Source of the DNA: CAJBLF01 sp964613015
GTDB taxonomy: Bacteria; Patescibacteriota; Gracilibacteria; Absconditabacterales; Absconditicoccaceae
NCBI GenBank assembly: GCA_964613015.1
Contig: CAZTFP010000001.1
Coordinates: 1 to 64,000, forward strand
DNA length: 64,000 bases
Reading direction: 5' to 3'
This document shows, in pieces, positions 53,536 to 63,300 of this stretch. Each line of letters opens with the position of its first letter. Position 1 is the first letter of the stretch. Both the position numbers and the translations under genes were made by a program. Under the pieces are notes generated by a model. That model searched no databases. It worked only from the letters and a program-made list of their open reading frames with translations, and was not told the origin of the DNA.

Positions 53536-55017
53536 TTATTTACTATAATTAGGTGCTTCCTTTGTGATAATTACATCGTGTGGATGACTTTCTTTCATAC
53601 CAGCCTGAGTAATTTGGATGAATTCCGTATTTTCTTGTAGGAGCGGGATGGTTTGAGCACCACAATATCCCATACCTGCACGAATACCTCCAATGAGTTG
53701 ATGAATCACTTCTTTGAGTGTCCCTCTGTAGGGTACCATTCCAGCAATTCCTTCAGGTACCAGTTTATTAACATCAAATTCATCTTCCTGGAAGTAGCGA
53801 TCTTTGGATCCTTGTTGCATGGCTTCCAATGATCCCATTCCTCGATATGATTTGAATTTTCTGCCTTCGCGGATAATAGTTTCGCCAGGTGATTCTTCTG
53901 TGCCAGCAAATAATGAGCCAGCCATGATAGTGTCAGCACCTGCGGCCAATGCCTTAACAATGTCGCCGGAATATTTGATGCCACCATCAGCAATCAATGG
54001 AATACCGTATTTCTTAGTTACTTCATATACGTCCATGATGGCTGATAGTTGTGGAACTCCGATACCTGCGATGATCCTTGTAGTGCAAATTGATCCTGGT
54101 CCGATACCGACTTTTACGGCGTCAACTCCAGCCTCAATCAATGCTTGAGCGGCTTTACCTGTAGCAATATTTCCTGCAACGATATCAACATGAGGATACT
54201 GATTTTTGAGCAGCTTTACCATATTGATGACATGTATTGAATGTCCGTGTGCAGTATCTACAATGATAGCATCTACTCCAGCTTCGATAAGTGCTTTGGC
54301 GCGATTTTCTGCGTCTTTTCCTGTTCCGATAGCAGCAGCAACCCTGAGATGGCCTTTGCTATCTAAGTTTGCATTGGGTGCCTCTTTGCGATTTTCTACG
54401 TCTTTTGAGGTGATTATTCCTACCAATTTGTGTTCTCCATCTACTAACATGATAAGTTTTGTCTCATGCTGTATGAACAATTCCTTTGTTTTTTCGACAT
54501 CAATATTATCTCCTTTTGCAATTTCTTTTAAGAGTATACAAACTGGATTTTTTGTCATAATGTCTGTCAAATGAATGTCTGGATCTTCCCTAAAACGTAC
54601 ATTACTTGTAGTAATAATACCGACAACTTTTTTTTCTCTCGTGAGTACAGGAATTCCACTGATTTTGTGTTCTTGCCGTAATGCATTAACCACCTTTAAT
54701 GTGTCGTCTTCATATACCACGATAGGATTGAAAATAATCGTGCTTTGTGCACGTTTTACTTTGATGACTTCAGTAGCTTGGTTTTCAATGCTCATGTTTT
54801 TGTGAATAACACCGATGCCACCTTTTATTGCCAAGGATATAGCCAAAGTCGATTCGGTTACTGTATCCATCGCAGCAGAAACAATAGGAATGTTTAGCTG
54901 GATATTTTTGGTAAACCTACTCGTCACTTGTACTTCTTTGGGCAGTACTTCTGAATACTGTGGAACCAGCAATACATCATCGAATGTCAGTCCCAATTTA
55001 ATTTTTTTTTCTCGCAT
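53536..55017 (-). CDS. guaB: IMP dehydrogenase, standard-code-like
   Basis: Oxidises IMP to XMP with NAD+, the committed step to GMP. The 493-residue protein has the barrel start LTFDDVLLVPQYSEVLPKEV, two CBS domains (about residues 95-215), the dinucleotide region VDTAHGHS, VAGNIAT, the catalytic loop VGIGPGSICTTR (Cys near residue 312), IADGGIKYSGDI, AGTEESPGE and FKSYRGMGSLEAM. ATG 55017 is used: the upstream in-frame ATG would lie inside the promoter. It has no UGA and its CGA (53844-53842) encodes the invariant Arg of YRGMGS, i.e. standard code. First gene of the guaB-purA operon. Confidence 0.96.
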   Translation of the reverse strand: MREKKIKLGLTFDDVLLVPQYSEVLPKEVQVTSRFTKNIQLNIPIVSAAMDTVTESTLAISLAIKGGIGVIHKNMSIENQATEVIKVKRAQSTIIFNPIVVYEDDTLKVVNALRQEHKISGIPVLTREKKVVGIITTSNVRFREDPDIHLTDIMTKNPVCILLKEIAKGDNIDVEKTKELFIQHETKLIMLVDGEHKLVGIITSKDVENRKEAPNANLDSKGHLRVAAAIGTGKDAENRAKALIEAGVDAIIVDTAHGHSIHVINMVKLLKNQYPHVDIVAGNIATGKAAQALIEAGVDAVKVGIGPGSICTTRIIAGIGVPQLSAIMDVYEVTKKYGIPLIADGGIKYSGDIVKALAAGADTIMAGSLFAGTEESPGETIIREGRKFKSYRGMGSLEAMQQGSKDRYFQEDEFDVNKLVPEGIAGMVPYRGTLKEVIHQLIGGIRAGMGYCGAQTIPLLQENTEFIQITQAGMKESHPHDVIITKEAPNYSK

Positions 55018-55057
55018 TTTGTTTATATTTAGTTTGTGATTTTTTATTTGATGAATT

Positions 55058-55086
55058 ATCATAGTTTTTTGTCTGCAATATGTCAA
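55058..55086 (-). promoter_or_regulatory. Promoter of the guaB-purA operon
   Basis: On the minus strand consensus TTGACA (55086-55081), exactly 17 bases, TATGAT (55063-55058), giving a leader of about 35 bases before ATG 55017. Best sigma70-like match in the window. Confidence 0.75.
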
Positions 55087-55110
55087 ATGGTTTTTTGATG
55101 TAAAATATTA

Positions 55111-55138
55111 TTGTAAAATCGAGGTAAAATGATATTAT
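55111..55138 (+). promoter_or_regulatory. Candidate promoter of the guaB1 gene
   Basis: TTGTAA (55111-55116), 16 bases, TATTAT (55133-55138), about 37 bases before ATG 55176. Divergent from the guaB promoter within 60 bases. Confidence 0.5.
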
Positions 55139-55175
55139 CATTCAGAATATTATTTATTTTTATATAGTATTTTCT

Positions 55176-56618
55176 ATGAAATTTAATAATCCACATTATG
55201 AAGAGGAAGAACTTGCCTATGAAGACGTATTTCTTTTTCAAAATTATTTTGATGGAAAATCAAGATTAGATGCTGATGTCCGTCCTATAAAAAATTTATG
55301 AATGAATATTCCTATCATCACCGCAAACATGAATGCAGTCAGTGGAAAGAGAATGGCAGAAACTATGGCACGTTATGGCTGACTTTCTGTTTTGCCTCAA
55401 GATATGGATATAGAGACATTAACCAAGATAATCACTCATATACACCATGCTAATGTACAATATGATACGCCTATTACTGTCAAAGCTCACCACACTATCA
55501 GAGATGCTTTGTGAATTATCCACAAAAGAGCCCATAACTCTGTCGTACTTATCGATGATGACGGTAGATCAATAAGTATTTTTAAACCACAAGATTTTGA
55601 AAACTTAGATCAGTTTACTTTATTGGGAAACATTTCTAGACCGTGACTTATTACCGGGAAAATCTGAATATCTGATGAGGATGCTTTCAATATAATGGAT
55701 GAAAAAGCTATTTCTTCTTTGCCTATCGTAGATGAACAATGAATTTTGAAATGAATACTGACCAAAAAAAATACTCTCAGAAATAGTCTTTATGCACCAT
55801 CACTAGATCAAAATGGTAAACTTAACGTAGCTGTTGCCGTCGGTATCAATGGTTGTGAGGAAAAAATATCTCTCTTATATGGTTTAGGAATCAGACTTTT
55901 TGTCCTAGATACTGCTCATGGCTATCAAAAATCTATGATAGAAAATATCAAAACTATTAGAGCAATATATGGAAAAAATATTACTATCGTTGCAGGAAAT
56001 GTAATCACAGAAGAAGCAACTCGTGATTTACTTTTGGCATGAGCTGATGGAGTGAAAGTTGGTATAGGACCATGAGCAATGTGTACGACACGTATGAAAA
56101 CATGAGTTGGTAGACCACAGTTTACTGCAGTATATAAATGTGCGAAAGAAGCAAGAAAACATGGATGATTTGTTCGAGCAGATGGTTGAGTCAAATCACC
56201 TAGAGACTTTATCCTTGCGCTTGCAGCATGAGCGAGTCATGTCATGCGAGGTACGCGATGGGCATGAACTTTCGAGTCTGTGGGTGATGTAAAATATGAT
56301 GAAGCATGACTCATGTACAAAGAAAATTATGGCATGGCTTCCAAAAAAGCGGTAGGAAATAGAAGTCAAAATTTAAGTAAATTTCAGCAAGCACAAAAAC
56401 AACTGTTCCGTGAATGAATATCTACATCAAAAATATATATTAAACCCTGAATGGAATCTGTGGGAGATATTGTGGATGAATGTATGACGTGATTACGTAG
56501 TTCTATGACGTATCTTGGCGCAAAAAATCTAGAAGAATTTTCTGAAAAAGCAATTGTGTGAGTCCAGACGAGTGCTGGATTTGTAGAAGGAACACCCCAC
56601 GGGAAGGTGAGAAAATAA
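55176..56618 (+). CDS. GuaB1-type GMP reductase (IMPDH-related)
   Basis: A 480-residue protein of the IMPDH/GMPR fold, of the GuaB1 branch that converts GMP back to IMP. It has CBS domains in the middle (SLPIVDEQGILKGILTKK), VLDTAHGYQKSM, VAGNVIT, catalytic loop VGIGPGAMCTTRM (Cys near residue 300) followed by KTGVGRPQFTAV, and the family signature VWADGGVKSPRDFILALAAG - GTWWAGTFES, in which both Trp residues read here from CGA codons (56175, 56256). Its UGA codons are Gly at conserved sites (GIGPGAM, ALAAGAS, WAGTFES). This native gene therefore contrasts with the adjacent guaB. It lies divergent from guaB-purA and would recycle guanine nucleotides. Confidence 0.9.
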
Positions 56619-56677
56619 ATAATAATATCTTATCTTATATATATTTTTCACATTAAATTTACAATAATATACATATA

Positions 56678-57637
56678 TTATGTTTGAATCGATGGAGATT
56701 GGATGCGATCGTATTCTGTTTTTCATGTAACTCTAAATATAAATTCTTTATAAAATTTTGGTGTTATGTTAGCTATACCATTATATTTTTGGGGATATTG
56801 TTCATGGAGTTTGTTTTTAAATTTTTTTACTATTTTTACGGGTAATGTATTCCGATTTTCTCGTATTTTATCAAACAATTTTCCATCTCATTTCTCAAAT
56901 AATTCTTTAGAACTTATATTGTTGAGCTGATTTTCTATGTTTTTCTCTGTTTCGTTTAAGCTTTCGCTAGATTTGTTTGATAATAAATTTCAAATATCAA
57001 TATCTATTTCATTTTTGTTGTCTGCCATTACTGTTACTACGCCGTTTTTTATTTCAGTTATGGTTCATTCTATCTCTTGTAAAACCAAGCCATCTCTTTT
57101 GTATTTAACATTATCCCATAACTTAGCTATTTTAATAGATTTATCTAAATTAAAAGGATCTATGTCGCCGTAAATTATTTGTTCTGTACTTTTTTGGTTG
57201 ATAAACTTGCTTTCTATTTTAAAATCGTCTGTTATCTTAAATGTGTTATCTCATTTAGTGGTTAATTTCTCTCCATAAGCAGACAGTGAATTATTAACTT
57301 CTTTTCAAATTATTTTTTTGATATTTTTTACTGTGATGTCATTTAATCAATTTTTATTGTTATTTTTTCGTTCTTCTTTAAGTCTTTCTTTGTTTTGCTG
57401 TAAATATTTAAAATCAAAATGATTATTGTCTAATCTTTCTCTAAAACTTTCTTTCTCTATTTCTGTTTTATCGTTGTTTATTGAATTATCTCCTATAGCA
57501 GCTAGAGCTGTTTCTAAATATTCTTCTGCATTATCATTATTGTTTGTGTTAATAGCTAAAGTTCATGGTTTCCATACCGGTTTCTCCTTTGTAGTGGTGG
57601 AGTTTTTGATTTCTGTATTATCATTTAATGTTTCCAT
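56678..57637 (-). CDS. Hypothetical charged cytoplasmic protein
   Basis: Unrecognised 319-residue protein, rich in Asn/Lys/Glu and without signal peptide: a low-complexity N-terminus (METLNDNTEIKNSTTTKEK), a helical middle (FRERLDNNHFDFKYLQQNKE, RLKEERKNNNKNG), a beta-like centre (IEGTITEIKNGVVTVMADNK) and a basic C-terminus. The frame is open only with UGA as Gly. The Asn-rich composition suggests fast-evolving or regulatory sequence. Confidence 0.65.
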
Positions 57638-57704
57638 TATATATATTATATTATAAATTATACATCATACATATTATATATATAATTATTTTTTTGTCAA
57701 AATT

Positions 57705-58418
57705 TTATAAAATTATACTAATGATTTCTATTGCTTTTTTTTGGTCCATAAAATAGGGTGAGGTTGCTATGGTGATAAGGCAAATATTGTCTACTATTTT
57801 TCTTATTATTCTACTATCATGTTTTATTTCCTCATGTGATTTTCATTCTCGAAAATCTACATCAATATCCAGGATATAATTATAGGTATGAAAATCTAAT
57901 GTCTCCATGTTATGCAATGCGTATTGGCTTCTGATCTGAATAATTTCTTTTATAATTCATGCGTCTTTGGCAGAGGTGAGAAAATTACCCACATTACATC
58001 CTAAGCTGGTAAAATTCATTACTTCTTGTCGTGAAGCGTGTGCTGCATTGAAACTATTCTTGTTCTCTTTGGTATCTGCGTGTTGATCGATGTGAATTAC
58101 AACGAAGGGCTTTGTGTCCTCAAACTGTTTTGTATATCGGTATCGAAAAAAAAGTGCATGATTGTGATTGTCAAAAATATAGGTAGGTATTCCCTTATAT
58201 TCTGTCTGTAGAAAATGTTTGAGTCAGGTGCAGCTTTTTACTTGTCCATTTTCTATTTCTTCAAAAACTATTTCTGATCATTCTTCCAGATCTTCTCCTG
58301 TTCATTGGATTATATTTGTTACGAATATCTTCCCTTTTGATCAAAGAGCGATTCTTTCATTATAATGAAATTCGTTGTTTCAAATCGGATCGGTGATATA
58401 TGTTCAGATTTTGTACAT
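57705..58418 (-). CDS. UPF0489-family (arginase-like fold) protein
   Basis: A 237-residue protein with IPTYIFDNHNHALFFRYRYT and VVIHIDQHADTKEN, which match the UPF0489/C5orf22 family; members in natural-product clusters are peptide arginases that turn Arg to Orn. The His/Asp residues of NHNHA and DQHAD, plus the later YILDIDVDFRE, are the likely di-metal ligands. Substrate unknown. UGA is Gly at several sites. It ends just upstream of an orphan and starts near a 133-base spacer before holB. Confidence 0.78.
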
Positions 58419-58459
58419 AATTAATTATTGATAAAAGATTATTTCACTCGCGATAAATG

Positions 58460-58475
58460 TCCCGACAAATCGGGA
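58460..58475. other. Hairpin in the holB/UPF0489 spacer
   Basis: TCCCGA-CAAA-TCGGGA forms a 6-bp stem with a 4-base loop; no T-run on either strand. It may be an attenuator or transcript-end structure after holB. Confidence 0.4.
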
Positions 58476-58551
58476 CGACAAAATGTGGTTGTATTTGGGC
58501 AATTATTCGTCTATTATTCGTTAACTTTTTGTCTATTTTTCGTTTGTTTAT

Positions 58552-59463
58552 TTAGTTATCGAGTAGTCAGTAGAGGAGGAGATTCTCTATATTTACATTT
58601 GTTCTCATAAGTCTTTTGGTAGTTAATCGCCTTTGTCCTTTTTCTTCCATGTGATGATTTATACAATATCAGATTCGTCCATCAATGAATGCTTCTAGGA
58701 TTCCGTATTTATATAGTTTTTTGAGTGCATCGTGGCTGAAAAAGCGCTTCTTATCTGTAGATAAATTATGAATTAGATTGATAAATGTTTTTTCTAGATC
58801 AGGTTCTTTGCTTATCATATCATAGATACGTTGTACAATCCCTGGTTTTCCCATAGCCATATTTATGACTAATTGCTTGAGTTCTTCGTTTCCGCTGAAT
58901 ATGTTTTTATCATCCATCCACTGTGACAATTCACTATCTGACAATTCATTGAATTTTATCATCAATGCTCTTGAAAGAATAGTTTCCAAGAGTTGTGTTG
59001 TATTTGATGTGGTGGCAATAATCAGTCTTTTGGGTAATGGTTCTTCACATGTTTTGAGAAAGGCATTTGCTGCCTCAGGAAGCATTCTTTCTATGTTTTC
59101 CAAAAATACTATTTTATATTTTCCTATAGCCGATTGTTGAAGTCGAGTATTGATGTCTCTGATACCGATGTCTTGATAATTCTGTTCTTTGATGAGTGTC
59201 TTGAATGTGTCTGAAGTCAGTACGGTTTTTAATTTGAGATTATGTTTTTTTTCTAATTGTTCAGAGAAATCTTGTATTTGAAGTACATCAGTCACAAAAT
59301 AATTCCCCATTTTTTTTTTGAGTAATTCTTTTATGATATTCGATTTCCCTATATGTTGTGGTCCGCTAATAATCAAAAAATGAGGAGCTTTTGAATCACC
59401 AGAAAAAAACATATCAATATAGCTAGTCAATGTTTGTATACTTTCTTGATTACCTATGTACAT
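58552..59463 (-). CDS. holB: DNA polymerase III delta' subunit-like AAA+ ATPase
   Basis: Clamp-loader subunit of the replicase. The 303-residue protein has a P-loop FLIISGPQHIGKSN (about residues 30-42), a HolB-type Walker B/sensor region IVFLENIERMLPEAANAFLK and TCEEPLPKRLIIATTS, then ETILSRALMIKFN, and a C-terminal helical collar. The last 38 residues (after the UGA-Gly following FIDGRI) are basic and include GYCINHHMEEKGQRRL. The zinc-binding Cys cluster of the tau/gamma subunit is absent, consistent with delta'. Confidence 0.88.
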
Positions 59464-59534
59464 ACGTGAGAAAACGTTTAAACGATAAAATGATACTTGA
59501 GCATAAAAAAATTGTCTGTAAAAACAATATTTAA

Positions 59535-59557
59535 TTTTACTGTATGATACGGTAAAA
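59535..59557. promoter_or_regulatory. 23-bp inverted repeat, probable operator
   Basis: TTTTACTGTAT-G-ATACGGTAAAA: 11-bp arms with one mismatch around a central G, in the 167-base divergent spacer between holB and the arginine decarboxylase gene. It contains TATGAT (59543-59548), a possible -10 box. A dimeric regulator binding site is likely. Confidence 0.5.
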
Positions 59558-59630
59558 TACTATTTTATCTTGTTTTTTTTACATACAAGAATAAACATAC
59601 TTCTATGTTTTTATTTTTTTTTATTTTTTT

Positions 59631-60176
59631 ATGATTCCAAAAAAAGTTTTCTTCACTAAGGGTGTCGGTGTTCACAAAGATAAATTAGCTAGTTTTGAAC
59701 TTGCATTGAGACAAGCATGAATAGAAAAATGCAATCTCGTTTATGTATCGAGTATCTATCCTCCTACGTGTAAAATCATCTCAAAATCTGAATGAGAAAA
59801 AATGCTTGCACCAGGTCAGATAACTTTTTGTGTCATGGCAAGAATGGATACTAACGAACCAAATAGACTCATTTCCGCTTCCATCGGATTGGCCATACCA
59901 GCAGATAGTGAAAATTACTGATATCTTTCTGAGCATCATGGATATGGTGAAACTGAAGAGAAGACTTGAGATTATGCTGAAGATCTTGCAGCAACTATGT
60001 TGGCAACTACCTTGTGAATCGAGTTTGATGCTGATAAAAATCGAGATGAAAGAAAACAAGAATATATTGCTAGTGGAAAAATATTCAAAACCAGAAATAT
60101 AGCACAATCTGCACAGTGAAATAAAGATGGTTTACGAACTACTGTTATTTCATCAGCTGTTTTTATATTAGAATAA
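59631..60176 (+). CDS. Pyruvoyl-dependent arginine decarboxylase
   Basis: Decarboxylates arginine to agmatine using a pyruvoyl group made by self-cleavage of an internal Ser-Ser bond. The 181-residue protein shows the family's cleavage region NLVYVSSIYPPTCKII (Ser-Ser near residues 44-45), ARMDTNEPNRLISASIGLAI, the HHGYGETEEKTGDYAED segment and the C-terminal GLWTTVISSAVFIL. The Trp is CGA at 60135, where the family has Trp. UGA is Gly at conserved sites. Agmatine could feed polyamines or acid resistance; a matching agmatinase was not seen in the window. Confidence 0.92.
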
Positions 60177-60205
60177 ATTGTTGAATTTATTTATTGCGTC
60201 GTTCT

Positions 60206-61033
60206 ATGAAATTTCTTTTTTCTTTACGTAAAAAAATTTGATATATAGCTAATGTATCATTTATGACTCCTTTTTTGATTCATGGATTTGTTGTTCTTTT
60301 CCCTATTCTTTCTCTTGTGGTTGGTATAACTTATATTTTTAGAGGATCACCATGGAAAAAGATTACAACATCTCAAAAAATAGATACACTTCCATTAGAA
60401 AAGATCTCTCTCTCTGCTCATAACTCTGATTATCCCTTTGCTTGTGGTCCTGCATCCATTCAGATGTTGCTTGATAAATTATGAATTCTTGTTTCTCAAG
60501 ATACAATAGCTGAAATTAATTGAAAGATTTCCGTCGGTACGAGTCCGTGGGAAGTGAAAAAACTTCTCAATACTATTTTTTCTTTACATAAAAGTCATTA
60601 TTGTGCTCAGGTATATCCTTATACTTCTTTTGAAATGATACAACAAAAACTATATGATTGAGAACCAGTCTTTGTTCTGCTTGTAATTAAATTTTATGAA
60701 GAATGATTTAGTAATCATGCATACTATCCTCATTTCTGTCTTATTACCAATATTACTGATGATACCATAACATTACAAAGTCCTTTTTACAAAAGAAATC
60801 ATTGAGAAAATAGTCTCGGAGAATTGATTTTTTCTTTTGATGATTTTTTGGAAAAATTTTACGTATATCCGTCTGTCATTAAACAATTGGAGTTTAGACC
60901 TAGGTATGTAAAAAATATTTTTCTACGTATCCGAAATAAATATATTAATTTTGGTTTTGTATTTTATATATTTGCTTCTTATTATTTGTGAATTTTACAT
61001 CCTGGAATAAGTATCCAGATTGAAAAAAATTAA
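60206..61033 (+). CDS. Membrane-bound C39-like papain-fold peptidase
   Basis: A 275-residue protein: N-terminal membrane helix (LIHGFVVLFPILSLVVGITY), then a papain-like domain with catalytic Cys in FACGPASIQMLLDKLG (near residue 76), a Gly-rich loop (GEPVFVLLVIKFYEEG), the catalytic His region YYPHFCLITNI, and the end QSPFYKRNHGENSLG. A second hydrophobic segment (FGFVFYIFASYYLGILH) lies near the C-terminus. C39-like domains cleave Gly-Gly leaders or peptidoglycan-linked peptides. It follows the decarboxylase gene by 29 bases. UGA is Gly throughout. Confidence 0.75.
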
Positions 61034-61051
61034 AAAATGTTTTATATAATA

Positions 61052-63229
61052 TTATCCCTGCATTGCTTTGATGATCTCTGGTATGAATTCATCTAAAGAG
61101 ATAGCCAGGTATTTTTCGCAATTGTGTACGTCTTCTCTATCAACTCCTGCTGCAAATTTTTTATCTTTTAACTTTTTCTTTACTGAAGAATACTCCATTC
61201 CTATAAGTCCTGTTGGTCTCATCAATCCTACAGCATAGACAAATCCCGTTAGTTCATCTACTGAAACTAAATATCTTCTCAATAAAGAGCTTACAGTTAC
61301 TGATGTCTTGGCTGTATAATGAGATTTTATATCATCTACTAAACATTGAGGTAATTGAATTTCTCCGACAATCTTTTCAAATTCTTCTCCCAAATGTTTG
61401 CTTGGATCTTTACCAATATGATCTCGATCAATATCATGGAGAAGTCAGGCAATATACCAAAGTTCTTGATTCTGATGTAATTTTTTTGCAAAATATTTCA
61501 TAACATTTGCCACATCCAAACAGTGTCTGTAAGTTTCTTTGAGATATTTCTTTGCGAGATTTTCTACAGCTTCGAGTGTTGGTAATGTTCCATAAAGAGC
61601 AGCAATATCCACTTCACATATTTCTATTTCTTCTTTTTTTTCTGGTTTCATAAGTGGAAATAATACTACATCTCTGATATTGTCTTGTTCTGTAATGATT
61701 GCTAATAACCTTTCGAGTCCCATTCAGAAGCCTGATTGTGGTGGCATACCATATTCCATGGCAGTTACAAAATCATCATCACTTGCAGTTGCTTCTTCGT
61801 CACCATTTGCAGCAGCTTCAGCTTGTTTATCAAAATTTTCTTGTTGTAAAATAGGATCTACAAGCTCAGAATATGCTTTACAAATTTCTCGTCCATTAAC
61901 TAATAATTGAAATTGTTCAACAATATTTGTGTTATTGTCTGAAGCTCTTGCCAACGGTTGCATGATAACGGGATAATTGTAAATGAATGCTGGACCAGTA
62001 ATTGTAGGTCTCAAAACTTTTTTATACAAATAATCTATCAATGTTGTCGTTCCCATGTTGTCCATTCTCTCAAACATAATATCTTTTGCTTTGATATCTG
62101 CTTTGAGTTTGTCCGCATCGTCCATACCATATTTTGTGATATCTATTCCACTTGCTTCCTGGATACCCTTCGTAAAATCTATTCTTTTCCATGGAGTAGT
62201 AAAATCTACTTCTTTGATATTCCCTTCTTTGTCTTTGACGTTTAATATTTTTGATAAGCCAAGTGTATCGAACATATAGGTGAACATTTTTTCTGTAAAC
62301 TTCATATTGTCTTCATAGTTTCGATAGACAGCATAATGTTCTACTTGCGTAAATTCCTGGATGTGCGTAGGATCTGATCATTCATTTCTAAAATCTTGTC
62401 CGATTTCAAATACTTTTTCAAATCTTCCAACGGTTGCTTTTTTTAATCCTGTTTCAAATGCAATTCTCAGAAATACCTCAGTATCATAGTCATTGTGATG
62501 TGTTACAAATGGTCTTGCTGCGGCTCCAGAAGCCGAATTTCCCAATATATTTGTCTGAATTTCCGTAAATCATTCTTGCGTATAAAATCTTCTCAATGCT
62601 TGATAGAGTTTTGATTTTAATAAAAATCTTTTGTAGGTTTCCGGATTCATCGTCAAATCCAAGTATCTTTTCCTATAGAGTTCTTCTTGGTCTTGGAGTC
62701 CGTGAAATTTTTCTGGTAATGGCCTGATTGCTTTGGATAAAAACTTACATTCTGACACAAATATGGTAAGTTCTCCTTTGTGTGTTTTGAATATTTCTCC
62801 ACGTACACCTATAAAATCTCACATATCTATCATTTTTTCTATAAATTTGTATGCAGACATTCCTTCTTCGCTACCGTCTTTCAATGTGGTCACTATTCAT
62901 TCGTTTGTAATAAGCGAGCAATTGTCTCTATGAAACATTAACTGAATCTCATCTGTACTATCAAGTAATTTAGCAAATGCTAATTTACCGTGAGTACGAT
63001 ACAACATCATTCTCCCTGCAGTTTCCACTTGTATTTGGGGATTGAGAATAATGTCGTTGATATCACGATGTTCTTTGGTTTCGTAGTCCTTTATGATGTC
63101 TGAAATCAGATTTTTTTTATCAAAAGATTGGGCATACGGAATGATTCCCATGCTTTTCATTTTTTTTGCTTTAGCAATACGAACATCACGTTCGTCTTGA
63201 TGGTCAGTTATTTTAGCTTCCTTGGTCAT
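61052..63229 (-). CDS. lysS: Lysyl-tRNA synthetase fused to a C-terminal HD domain
   Basis: A 725-residue fusion. Residues about 1-505 are a class II LysRS: OB-fold anticodon domain (VETAGRMMLYRTHGKLAFAK, DFIGVRGEI), motif 1 region (LLKSKLYQALRRFYTQEGFTE), LRIAFETGLKKATVGRFEKV, FEIGQDFRNEGSDPTH (motif 2), and motif 3 at GFGMGLERLLAI. From about residue 535 an HD domain follows: ENLAKKYLKETYRHCLDVANVMK, WYIAGLLHDIDWDH (Trp from CGA at 61426) and PSKHLGEEF...HYTAK. The HD part would be a metal phosphohydrolase, perhaps on a (p)ppGpp- or cyclic nucleotide-like or tRNA-derived substrate. The two parts share one continuous frame with UGA as Gly. Confidence 0.93.
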
Positions 63230-63300
63230 AATAGTGATTAATATAGTAAAATGTGTGATTTAGCCTATATATTGTTTTGTCGTTTTCAAGAACAATACTT

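Noticed and set aside
58428..58610. Plus-strand open frame in the spacer before holB.
   Set aside because: No start context, no homology, Ser/Leu-rich composition, and it overlaps a hairpin; more likely non-coding.
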